Positions 32,144 to 38,922 of a DNA stretch of 38,922 nucleotides are shown here, in pieces (position 1 is the first letter of the stretch; every line of letters begins with the position of its first letter). The notes under the pieces are model-generated. The model saw only the letters and a list, made by a program, of their open reading frames with translations. It had not been told where the DNA came from and did no database searches. The stretch lies in contig JAFQUJ010000005.1 in the NCBI GenBank assembly GCA_017408585.1, positions 1-38,922 on the forward strand, written 5' to 3'. This DNA comes from Clostridia bacterium. GTDB lineage: Bacteria; Bacillota; Clostridia; Oscillospirales; CAG-272. Made by a program: the position numbers and the translations under genes.

Positions 32144-33242
32144 ACTGTACGAAATAACAATTAGAGAAGTTGTGAATGGATATGTAGATAGCCAAGAGCA
32201 TGGCGTTGTTGGATATGGCGGTAAGCTGAACATTCGCCCTGCCTTTCAGAGAGAATTTGTCTACAAGGAAAAGCAAAGAAATGCCGTTATAGAAACAGTT
32301 ATAAAGGGATTTCCTCTCAATGTTATGTATTGGGTAGAGGACGAAAATGGCAACTATGAATTGCTAGACGGTCAGCAAAGAACGATAAGTATTTGCCAAT
32401 ATGTAAATGGAGATTTTTCGTTAAATAGTAGAGCCTTTCATAACCTCACTAAAACAGAACAAGATCAAATATATGACTATCCCTTAATGATATATATTTG
32501 CAAGGGTAACGACAAGGAAAAGCTCGATTGGTTTAAAATAATAAACATAGCAGGCGTTCAATTAAAGGAGCAAGAGCTTAGAAACGCAATATACACAGGG
32601 GAATGGCTCTCTGACGCAAAGCGCTATTTTTCAAAAATCGGTTGCGTGGCGTACCTTCTTGGTAATAAATATCTAAACGGAGAGGTGAATCGTCAAGACT
32701 ATTTGGAAACTGCATTGTCGTGGATTTCAGCAAAAGAGGGTATAAAGCTTGAGGATTATATGTCAATCCATCAGCATGACACGCACGCAACACCTCTTTG
32801 GCAATATTTCCAAAATGTTATAAATTGGGCACAAACAGTATTTCCAAAATATCGCAAGGAAATGAAAGGACTCCCGTGGGGAATTTTCTATAATACATAT
32901 GGGGATAATATTTATAACCCACAAGAGCTGGAGGCAAAAATCACGCTATTAATGCAAGATGATGACATCACAAAACGCTCTGGAATTTACGAATATCTTT
33001 TGAGTGGAAACGAAAAGCACTTAAATATACGCGCCTTTACCGACAACGAGAAGAGAAAGGTGTATGAGCGCCAAGGTGGAATTTGTCCCCATTGTGCTTT
33101 TGAACACAGAGAAAAAACGCATTACGAGCTTGACGAAATGGAAGCCGATCACATCACCCCTTGGAGCGAGGGCGGAAAAACAAGCATAGAAAATTGTCAA
33201 ATGCTTTGCAAGGAGCATAACCGTAGAAAATCAAACAAATAA
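32133..33242 (+). CDS. DUF262 and HNH nuclease protein, candidate restriction enzyme
   Basis: 369 residues. The N-terminal DUF262 (ParB/GmrS-like) domain shows RPAFQREFVYKEKQRNAVIE and the diagnostic DGQQRTISICQYVNG at about 89-103. DUF262 domains of GmrSD and SspE-type defence proteins use this motif for nucleotide binding or hydrolysis. The C-terminal HNH domain at about 310-369 has two zinc-type cysteine pairs (CPHC, then CQMLCKEH) and the catalytic DHITPWSEGGKTSIENC. This is C-x2-C-HNH rather than the DUF1524 partner of GmrSD. Together with the overlapping methyltransferase it forms a plausible restriction-modification pair. The start follows GGAGAAAAAACA inside the methyltransferase gene. 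Confidence 0.88.
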   Translation: MQIELYEITIREVVNGYVDSQEHGVVGYGGKLNIRPAFQREFVYKEKQRNAVIETVIKGFPLNVMYWVEDENGNYELLDGQQRTISICQYVNGDFSLNSRAFHNLTKTEQDQIYDYPLMIYICKGNDKEKLDWFKIINIAGVQLKEQELRNAIYTGEWLSDAKRYFSKIGCVAYLLGNKYLNGEVNRQDYLETALSWISAKEGIKLEDYMSIHQHDTHATPLWQYFQNVINWAQTVFPKYRKEMKGLPWGIFYNTYGDNIYNPQELEAKITLLMQDDDITKRSGIYEYLLSGNEKHLNIRAFTDNEKRKVYERQGGICPHCAFEHREKTHYELDEMEADHITPWSEGGKTSIENCQMLCKEHNRRKSNK

Positions 33243-33246
33243 ACAA

Positions 33247-33276
33247 AAAACTGACACGAAATTCCGTGTCAGTTTT
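33247..33276. terminator. Bidirectional terminator between the restriction locus and the GH127 operon
   Basis: AAAACTGACACG pairs with CGTGTCAGTTTT around a 6-base loop. T-tracts exist on both strands, stronger on the minus strand. Confidence 0.8.
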
Positions 33277-33333
33277 GCTTTAACATACAATGCTTGTGTT
33301 GATAACATAAGCTAATTTTCCATTCCACACTCC

Positions 33334-33370
33334 GCACTTTATAAAATAATTCCATTATTTTGTAAAGTGC
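33334..33370 (-). repeat. Near-perfect palindrome over the GH127 stop codon
   Basis: GCACTTTATAAAATAAT and ATTATTTTGTAAAGTGC are complementary over 17 positions with one G-U, around a 3-base loop. The GH127 stop codon at 33355-33357 lies within it. No T-run follows on the minus strand, so it may be a stability element. Confidence 0.6.
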
Positions 33371-35157
33371 CACACCTGCATCTCACACTCCCCCCTGTTT
33401 GCAAATGCAAAATAGGGAATAAGAGTTGCTGTGGTCTTGTAGAAATCGTCAGCTCTCTTATAGTAAAGCGAGTCAACAGGGCGACGCCTATACGCATCTA
33501 TATGTAAGGTGGGCACGCCTAGCTCATCGCTCCGGCCAAAAGTAAATTCTGCGCTTGTGTCAAGGTGCAAATCGCGAATGCCCTCGCCGTTGTCTATGCT
33601 TTCCATGCAATAAACAATAGGACCGCATTGTACTGCGTATTTTCCACAATCGTCATATACCCTAGGGTTTGCTCCAACGAAAAACGGTGTCATTTTAAAA
33701 TCAAGCACAATAGGCTCGTTGGCTATTGCGTTAAAGTAAGCATAGCCCTTTATCGTTTCACCCTCGTACAAGTCACACCAGTCAGGCACTCTTATAGCAA
33801 TCCTTGCGTCGCGGTCAACTACAAGCTCAATTCTTCCATCATAGGGATAAGCAGTTTTTTGCGAAATACGCACACTCTCCCCACCCAAATCAATCTCACT
33901 CTCGCTCTCCATAAACTGATGCACATAAATTGTGCTATCGTCACAGGTATATAGGAAATTCGCAATAGATGGAATAAATCTCACAATGTTTGGTGGACAG
34001 CATGAGCAATCGAATACCTCTTTTCGCAAGGTTATCGGGAAATGCACAGAGGGATATTTGTGAGAACCATCTCTTGTAGTTAGCTCTGGTCTGATTTCAA
34101 GAGGATTGGTATAGAAAAACGATTTTCCATCAAGCGAGGTGGAGGACAAAAATCCATTGTACAACGCTCTTTCTATAACATTAGAATATTTTGAATCGTT
34201 ATCAATAAGTAGCATCCTGTGTGCGAAAAACGCAAGCCCAATTGCTGCACAGCTCTCTGTGTATGCAATTAGATTTGGCAAATCGTATGGAATAGTAAAC
34301 GCCTCGCCTGCCGAGCTTGAGCCAATGCCACCGGTAATATACATTTTTCTTGTTATAATATCGTCAAAAATGCTCTCGCACGCATCTTTTAGCGACACAT
34401 CACCGCATATTTTCGCAAGGTCAGCCATAGCACAATAAAGATAGCACGCGCGCACCGCATGACCAATAGCTTCCCTTTGCTCCCTTACAGGAAGGTGTGC
34501 CTGAGAGTAGCCAAGACTTGCCCAGTCCCAATCTTCCTCCTGCCTTTGCCCACGCTCGTCAACAAAGAAGCGCGCCATATTAAGATATTTTTCATCGCCT
34601 ATGCACTCATAAAGACGCACGAGCGCAAGCTCAATCTCCTCGTGCCCCGGAGTTGTAAATGGCGTATCACGGTCGATTATAAAGCGCTTTTCAATATAGC
34701 TTGCGTATTTTATCATAAGCTCAAGAAATTTTCTTTTGCCTGTCGCCTCAAAATAGGCAACGGAGGCCTCAATTAAATGACCGGCACAGTAAAGCTCGTG
34801 ATTGTCGCGATTGGTAAAGCGCATATCAGGCTCTACAAGCATATGATAAATGTTAAAATACCCGTCATCGCCTTGATATTTTTCAATCAAGTCAATCAAA
34901 TCGTCAACGATTTTTTCAAGCTCGGGGCAAGGCTCTAAATGCGTTAAATACGCCACACCCTCAGCCCATTTTGCAACATCGCTGTCCCAAAATATGTGTG
35001 GATGCGCTGTGTGATGCTCAAAATCAAATACATCAAAGCGCCCCGTTTCAACAAACCTTTTGTAAACTGCCCATACAGTTTCATTTTTTACAAGCTCTTG
35101 CTTTTGCGCCCAAAAGCCACCCTTTATTTTTGTTTTTGAAAAATCAACTCGCCTCAT
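33355..35157 (-). CDS. Glycoside hydrolase family 127 protein (beta-L-arabinofuranosidase-like)
   Basis: 600 residues. The (alpha/alpha)6 barrel landmarks are present: KGGFWAQKQ, GYFNIYH, YCAGHLIEASVAYFEATGKRKFL, YITGGIGSSSAGEAF. The metal and catalytic residues of GH127 appear as YTESCAAIGLAFF (Glu301, Cys303) and CSCCPPNIVRF (Cys386, Cys387), matching the Glu-Cys-Cys-Cys zinc site of HypBA1, in which one cysteine is the nucleophile (established for that enzyme). There is no signal peptide, so it acts on imported oligosaccharides. It overlaps the heparinase-like gene by ATGA (35154-35157). Confidence 0.92.
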   Translation of the reverse strand: MRRVDFSKTKIKGGFWAQKQELVKNETVWAVYKRFVETGRFDVFDFEHHTAHPHIFWDSDVAKWAEGVAYLTHLEPCPELEKIVDDLIDLIEKYQGDDGYFNIYHMLVEPDMRFTNRDNHELYCAGHLIEASVAYFEATGKRKFLELMIKYASYIEKRFIIDRDTPFTTPGHEEIELALVRLYECIGDEKYLNMARFFVDERGQRQEEDWDWASLGYSQAHLPVREQREAIGHAVRACYLYCAMADLAKICGDVSLKDACESIFDDIITRKMYITGGIGSSSAGEAFTIPYDLPNLIAYTESCAAIGLAFFAHRMLLIDNDSKYSNVIERALYNGFLSSTSLDGKSFFYTNPLEIRPELTTRDGSHKYPSVHFPITLRKEVFDCSCCPPNIVRFIPSIANFLYTCDDSTIYVHQFMESESEIDLGGESVRISQKTAYPYDGRIELVVDRDARIAIRVPDWCDLYEGETIKGYAYFNAIANEPIVLDFKMTPFFVGANPRVYDDCGKYAVQCGPIVYCMESIDNGEGIRDLHLDTSAEFTFGRSDELGVPTLHIDAYRRRPVDSLYYKRADDFYKTTATLIPYFAFANRGECEMQVWHFTK

Positions 35158-36845
35158 ACGCTCTCCTTAGTGGGCGTTTCAAAAATTATCTCAAAATCGC
35201 ACACATCATCGCCCAAAGTATAGTCAATTAGATATACATTATACATCTCACCTGTGTTGTGAGTTTCAAGCTCCTTTATAGTTATCGTGGGCGTAGCGCC
35301 GGATACACAACGGAGCAAAACATCGTCAATTAAAACGCCGCCCTCGCATAAAACAGGCTCTGTTTTTGTAACAAAGCGCTCAGTTATAGCGCTCTTTTTG
35401 GTCAAATCGAAATGGTCACACATTCTTATTTGAGCATCGCTAAAATAGAATTTTCGCATAGCGCTCGTCAAATAGTCAATGCCATAGGCGTTTTTGAAAT
35501 CAAGCGAGGCGCACGCCTTGTCCTCGTCGTAGTCAATAATAACATTCTCACGACGCACACCATCGTGTCCTATTCCATCAAAGAACGGAACATTATGCGA
35601 AAACGACGATGGATTAAAGAAGGTGTATCTTTGCTCAGTGTGGTAGCCCTCGACATATGGACCGGCACCAATATCGCAAAGAATTTGCTTGTTATTACGA
35701 GCTAAAATGAATGAGCCAACATCGTTATGATTGTGGCTCTCACCATTGTTTCCACCCTTTATCGCAAAGCCGTAATTTTTTGTGCGCTTTATGAAAATGC
35801 CCGTCTGTTGCATATTGTAAACCACATCATTTTGAATATCGTGGGTTATGTATTCGGGGTTGAAATAAATTACAGAGCGAAGAAGGAAATTAAAATGCGT
35901 GTTGTCATACGCAACGATTCCGGTATCATATGGCAAGCACTCAACTGCATCACCATAAATCATACGCAAAATGTGGGGTAGTCCAACAGAATATCTTGCA
36001 CTCTGCCCACAGTCACTAAACGAAACAAGAACATCTCTTTGTAAAAACATTTTTTGCATAAAGGTCGCAATCGTTTTTACCTTTTCGCACTTGAACCAGT
36101 CAATTTCCCCGTTTGTGATTTCCTTTTCAAGCATAGCATACGAAACGAAGAAGCCAAAGCCAAAGCCCCAATAGCCTGTGCCCTCAACGCAAACACCATC
36201 ATCAGCAAAGCTGTCAAGATAGCATTGCATAGTAGCATCAAGGCGCTCCCTTTGCTCAAAGAATACCTCAGGGCATTCGTACATAAGTGTAGCGCCAACG
36301 CCACCACCACAAACAGACGCCCAGTTGTTGTCGTGCTTTTCCCAGAAATAATTTCTTGTAAGATAAGGCTCAATTATATGCTTTCTTATTTCGTATGTGA
36401 GCCTGTCATATACAACCCTTGGAAATCTATGACCGAGTAAATGCTTAATTTCGGAGAGCGCAAAGCCTGCACTTGACGCAAAAATATCAATAAGACCGGG
36501 GTCAAAATCGGCAGGAGTGCGATTGTAATAGCTGTTAAAATGTCCAAGCGGAGCCCATGAATATTCATCACAATACGCCCAAATGATTTTCAAAAGATTG
36601 TTGAAATATTCCTCATTATCGGGATAAATAAGTGACAAAATAGCAGAGCATTGAAGCTGATTTAATTGCTTGTGCCAAAGACCGCGGTCATCACCGCCAC
36701 GCAAGGTGTCCTCAAGACTATGCGCCCTCGGTGGCTCGCTGAATGCTTGCTCGTATTTTTCCAAAATTTCAGCTCTATGCTTTGCATATGCCTCGTGTGT
36801 GCGTACCTTTTCCCAAAGCGCAGGATCCTTTGCAAAATCTAACAT
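35154..36845 (-). CDS. Heparinase II/III family protein
   Basis: 563 residues. The N-terminal two thirds is a helical toroid (WEKHDNNWASVCGGGVGATL, VCVEGTGYWGFGFGFF). The C-terminal third is a beta-sandwich beginning with KGGNNGESHNHNDVGSFIL, the heparinase II/III signature with the conserved histidine pair. These enzymes cleave uronic-acid-containing polysaccharides by elimination; some act on alginate or pectin-related chains, and some members may be hydrolases. There is no signal peptide, so it probably acts on oligosaccharides inside the cell, followed by GH127. The start follows TTAAGGAGAAATT on the minus strand, nine bases after the DUF362 gene. Confidence 0.85.
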   Translation of the reverse strand: MLDFAKDPALWEKVRTHEAYAKHRAEILEKYEQAFSEPPRAHSLEDTLRGGDDRGLWHKQLNQLQCSAILSLIYPDNEEYFNNLLKIIWAYCDEYSWAPLGHFNSYYNRTPADFDPGLIDIFASSAGFALSEIKHLLGHRFPRVVYDRLTYEIRKHIIEPYLTRNYFWEKHDNNWASVCGGGVGATLMYECPEVFFEQRERLDATMQCYLDSFADDGVCVEGTGYWGFGFGFFVSYAMLEKEITNGEIDWFKCEKVKTIATFMQKMFLQRDVLVSFSDCGQSARYSVGLPHILRMIYGDAVECLPYDTGIVAYDNTHFNFLLRSVIYFNPEYITHDIQNDVVYNMQQTGIFIKRTKNYGFAIKGGNNGESHNHNDVGSFILARNNKQILCDIGAGPYVEGYHTEQRYTFFNPSSFSHNVPFFDGIGHDGVRRENVIIDYDEDKACASLDFKNAYGIDYLTSAMRKFYFSDAQIRMCDHFDLTKKSAITERFVTKTEPVLCEGGVLIDDVLLRCVSGATPTITIKELETHNTGEMYNVYLIDYTLGDDVCDFEIIFETPTKESV

Positions 36846-36854
36846 AATTTCTCC

Positions 36855-37715
36855 TTAAATCTCGATTAACTCGTATTCTCTTGAGCCTAAACCAAGAGCC
36901 TCTGAAGCTTCTATTGTGTGAATACCGTTTCTGCTTTCAATTCTTTCAATTAAATGAGGCGCGCCCTTGTCCTTGCTTGCATATACAAGATCAATGCAAG
37001 CCTGATCTATCGCAACAGGGTCGCACGACGCCAAAATTCCAATATCCGCAATACAAGGGTCCTCGGCTACCGCACAGCAGTCGCAGTCAACACTCATATT
37101 TTTCATAACATTAATATAGCAAAGCCTACCGCCAAAAAAGTCAATAACACTTGATGCAGCATCGGCCATGGCCTCCAAAAACATATCACGAGGTGCGCTC
37201 CAAAAATTATTTTCATCTCCTGCGCCATGAATGTATTTTTTGCCATAAGACGAGGCAACGCCAATAGATAATTGCTTGATAGCCCCACCATATCCACCCA
37301 TAGGGTGACCCTTAAAGTGTGATAAAACCAGCATAGAGTTATAATTTTTTATACCCTTGCCAACAAAGTTTTTCTTGATAACTCGTCCGTTTGGAATTTC
37401 AAGAGCTATCTCGCTCGTCGCATCTAAAATTTCAACAGGGAACAGCTCTGCCCAACCATGCTCACGCATTAGCTCCAAGTGACGCTCAGTTGTGTTTCTT
37501 GCACCCTCGTACGCTGTGTTGCACTCAACAACCGTTCCGCCAACATGGCAAATTATATCCTTCCAAAACTCAGGACCTAAAAAGTTTTGATTGCCCCTTT
37601 CACCCGAGTGAACCTTGATAGCAACCCGTTCACCAAGCTCCACACCTAGCGCCTTGTAAAGCCTAAGCACCGCCTCGGAGCTGATTTCTTTTGAAAAATA
37701 AACCTTAGATTTCAT
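36855..37715 (-). CDS. DUF362 domain-containing protein
   Basis: 286 residues. The family pattern is ERVAIKVHSGERGNQNFLGP near 28, GGTVVECNTAYEGARN, GHPMGGYGGAIKQLSIG and, at the end, DIGILASCDPVAIDQACIDLV. Many DUF362 proteins end with a 4Fe-4S ferredoxin domain, which is missing here; instead CDCC and other cysteines lie in MKNMSVDCDCCAVAEDP. The function is unknown; a metal or Fe-S role is plausible. It is the first gene of the operon with heparinase and GH127. The start follows CAAGGAGAGCTAT on the minus strand. Confidence 0.85.
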   Translation of the reverse strand: MKSKVYFSKEISSEAVLRLYKALGVELGERVAIKVHSGERGNQNFLGPEFWKDIICHVGGTVVECNTAYEGARNTTERHLELMREHGWAELFPVEILDATSEIALEIPNGRVIKKNFVGKGIKNYNSMLVLSHFKGHPMGGYGGAIKQLSIGVASSYGKKYIHGAGDENNFWSAPRDMFLEAMADAASSVIDFFGGRLCYINVMKNMSVDCDCCAVAEDPCIADIGILASCDPVAIDQACIDLVYASKDKGAPHLIERIESRNGIHTIEASEALGLGSREYELIEI

Positions 37716-37760
37716 ATAGCTCTCCTTGATTTTTAATTAATCATCATAATCGCTAATGTA

Positions 37761-37789
37761 ATTGTATCATAATTAAAAATAAATGTAAA
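37761..37789 (-). promoter_or_regulatory. Sigma-A-type promoter of the DUF362-heparinase-GH127 operon
   Basis: On the minus strand TTTACA (37789-37784), 17 bases, TACAAT (37766-37761). The start codon is 46 bases downstream. Confidence 0.7.
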
Positions 37790-37813
37790 GTAAATAGTTG
37801 AAAATATATAAAC

Positions 37814-37843
37814 AAAAAGACCATCGTGTGATGGTCTTTTTGT
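37814..37843. terminator. Terminator between the Imm26-like gene and the DUF362 operon
   Basis: AAAAAGACCATC pairs with GATGGTCTTTTT around GTGT. It lies downstream of the minus-strand gene ending at 37957. The intervening 37844-37956 holds no gene. Confidence 0.8.
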
Positions 37844-37956
37844 TTATGTATAAAGGCTACGAAAAAGATATTTTTTGCGGTTTACAATAAGGGTTTGAAC
37901 TTCCGCGCTCTACCGGACTTTTAACGCCATGCTTGCAAACGAGGCCTATGTAAAAC

Positions 37957-38922
37957 TCATTCAAGTCCCATTTGTTTCTTTATCTGCTTTAATTCTTTCT
38001 TGAACTTCGGATTTCTCAAGTCTTGATTTGCTTCCCAAGCATGAATCATATCCCAATATGGCTCGTTAGATTTCTTCTTGATACATTCAAGTAAGATAGG
38101 AAGCTGAATATCCAAATCCCATCCAATGCCTTTATTGCTAAAGTCGTCCGACACATCACTACTGTGAAAATCCAATTCCTTTTCACCTTTAAGAGCAACA
38201 TATGTTTTTCCACTCTGATAATAAAGATAATTTGGTTTGCGAACATCAACGCTTTTTCCGTAATGTATTGTGTAGTTATCTTCGTCAGGATCAATGGGCA
38301 TATTGCCTATGATTTCACATTCGCCATAATAAAAAATATTATCCATAATCATTTGTGAAGGCAACATTTTGAGGCGAATAAGTTGTTCCGGGGTTATCGT
38401 TGCATCTTCGGTAGCAATATGATAAACCGCAACACAAAGCGGCTTACCCATAAATATGTCCCAAAATGGAATCCCATCTTTTCTCATTTGAGCATAATCA
38501 ACGAGGATTCGTCCATATCCGAACAAATTGCGATTTATTCGATATCTAAAAAAATCGCCTTCCTTGAACTTTTGATGAATTTTCGTGCGGTTGGCAAATT
38601 CGTTGATGTCTTTAAGCTCCTTTTCTCCGGTATTTAAGCACCAATTATCTACCCACATGGAAAAATCTTTAAGAGTTTCAGGCTTCTCTGCGTTGTAAAA
38701 AGAGCGATAAAAGCATTGATCAGTAGTATTATTAACCACGGCAACATACCCGTTGTTAAATGAAAGCGACATACCAATAGGAGTTTTCCTCACAAGATTT
38801 GCGGATGTGAAATTTTGTGGTTTTCCTTTGTCTGTTTTAGGAAGTATTTTTGTTCCATCTTCAGAAAGCGTTTGTTCCACGCCGAACTCTTGATACATCT
38901 CGCGCCCGGCAGTATCAGACAC
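37957..38922 (-). CDS. Imm26-like immunity protein domain with an unidentified N-terminal domain (partial)
   Basis: At least 321 residues; the reading frame runs to the window edge, so the true start is outside. From about residue 118 it has KFKEGDFFRYRINRNLFGYGRILVDYAQM, with WDIFMGKPLCVAVYHIA, the pattern of the Imm26 family of predicted immunity proteins (family knowledge, not tested). Residues 1-115 form another region (PIGMSLSFNNGYVAVVNNTTDQCFYRSFYN) that I do not recognise. The lysine-rich C-terminus (KKELKQIKKQMG) is helical. If it is a real Imm26, a toxin gene might lie upstream, outside the window. Its AT-rich codon use differs from the neighbouring operon. Confidence 0.6.
   Translation of the reverse strand: MSDTAGREMYQEFGVEQTLSEDGTKILPKTDKGKPQNFTSANLVRKTPIGMSLSFNNGYVAVVNNTTDQCFYRSFYNAEKPETLKDFSMWVDNWCLNTGEKELKDINEFANRTKIHQKFKEGDFFRYRINRNLFGYGRILVDYAQMRKDGIPFWDIFMGKPLCVAVYHIATEDATITPEQLIRLKMLPSQMIMDNIFYYGECEIIGNMPIDPDEDNYTIHYGKSVDVRKPNYLYYQSGKTYVALKGEKELDFHSSDVSDDFSNKGIGWDLDIQLPILLECIKKKSNEPYWDMIHAWEANQDLRNPKFKKELKQIKKQMGLE

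Noticed and set aside
37880-37930. tRNA-like words on the minus strand (GGTAGAGCG followed by GTTCAAACC)
   Set aside because: The two pieces are only about five bases apart, with no anticodon arm, acceptor stem or CCA end. It is at most a relic, and may be chance.

Overview
The window looks like chromosome from a low-GC, Gram-positive anaerobe of the class Clostridia, probably an uncultured gut-type lineage. Evidence: near-consensus sigma-A promoters (for example TTGACA-17-TATAAT), GGAGG-type ribosome binding sites, a T-box leader upstream of serS, the YceD-L32 pair, amino-acid ABC transport with a lipoprotein receptor, and a SipL-like DUF3794/LysM protein that suggests sporulation. No rRNA, intact tRNA, CRISPR array, transposase or phage structural gene was found.

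Layout. 1-1790 is an accessory strip: the end of a ferredoxin-like gene, then two hypothetical genes separated by spacers built from shared repeat blocks. 1790-8928 is a run of plus-strand genes: an ICMT-like methyltransferase, a possible gene relic, an S51 peptidase-like protein, a GH31 glycosidase, a NIF3-like protein, a metallo-beta-lactamase-fold hydrolase and two membrane proteins. 9026-11134 is a fucO-rhaD unit that cleaves rhamnulose-1-phosphate and reduces the lactaldehyde product. 11163-16343 is a tightly overlapping operon: an Mrr-like nuclease, an AlkD-like glycosylase, dUTPase, a histidine phosphatase, a membrane-anchored protein, a NUDIX ADP-ribose pyrophosphatase and a CPBP protease. 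16431-18954 is a three-gene polar amino-acid ABC transporter whose binding protein appears circularly permuted. 19006-21760 holds a NUDIX gene, a membrane protein, yceD-rpmF and a small anchored protein. 21784-26691 is uvrB-uvrA. 26696-28231 (minus) is the SipL-like gene, divergent from a T-box leader and serS (28295-30168). 30178-30848 is a phosphoribosyltransferase gene. 30857-33280 is the most unusual locus: a promoter, a compact pseudoknotted RNA with its own terminator, an EcoRI-type adenine methyltransferase and a DUF262-HNH nuclease. 33355-37789 (minus) is a DUF362, heparinase II/III-like and GH127 operon. The window ends inside an Imm26-like gene.

The two strongest leads are the pseudoknotted RNA in front of the methyltransferase/DUF262-HNH pair, which looks like a restriction or defence cassette with an RNA element, and the circularly permuted type II substrate-binding protein. 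Both rest on direct reading of the sequence. Database novelty could not be tested here.
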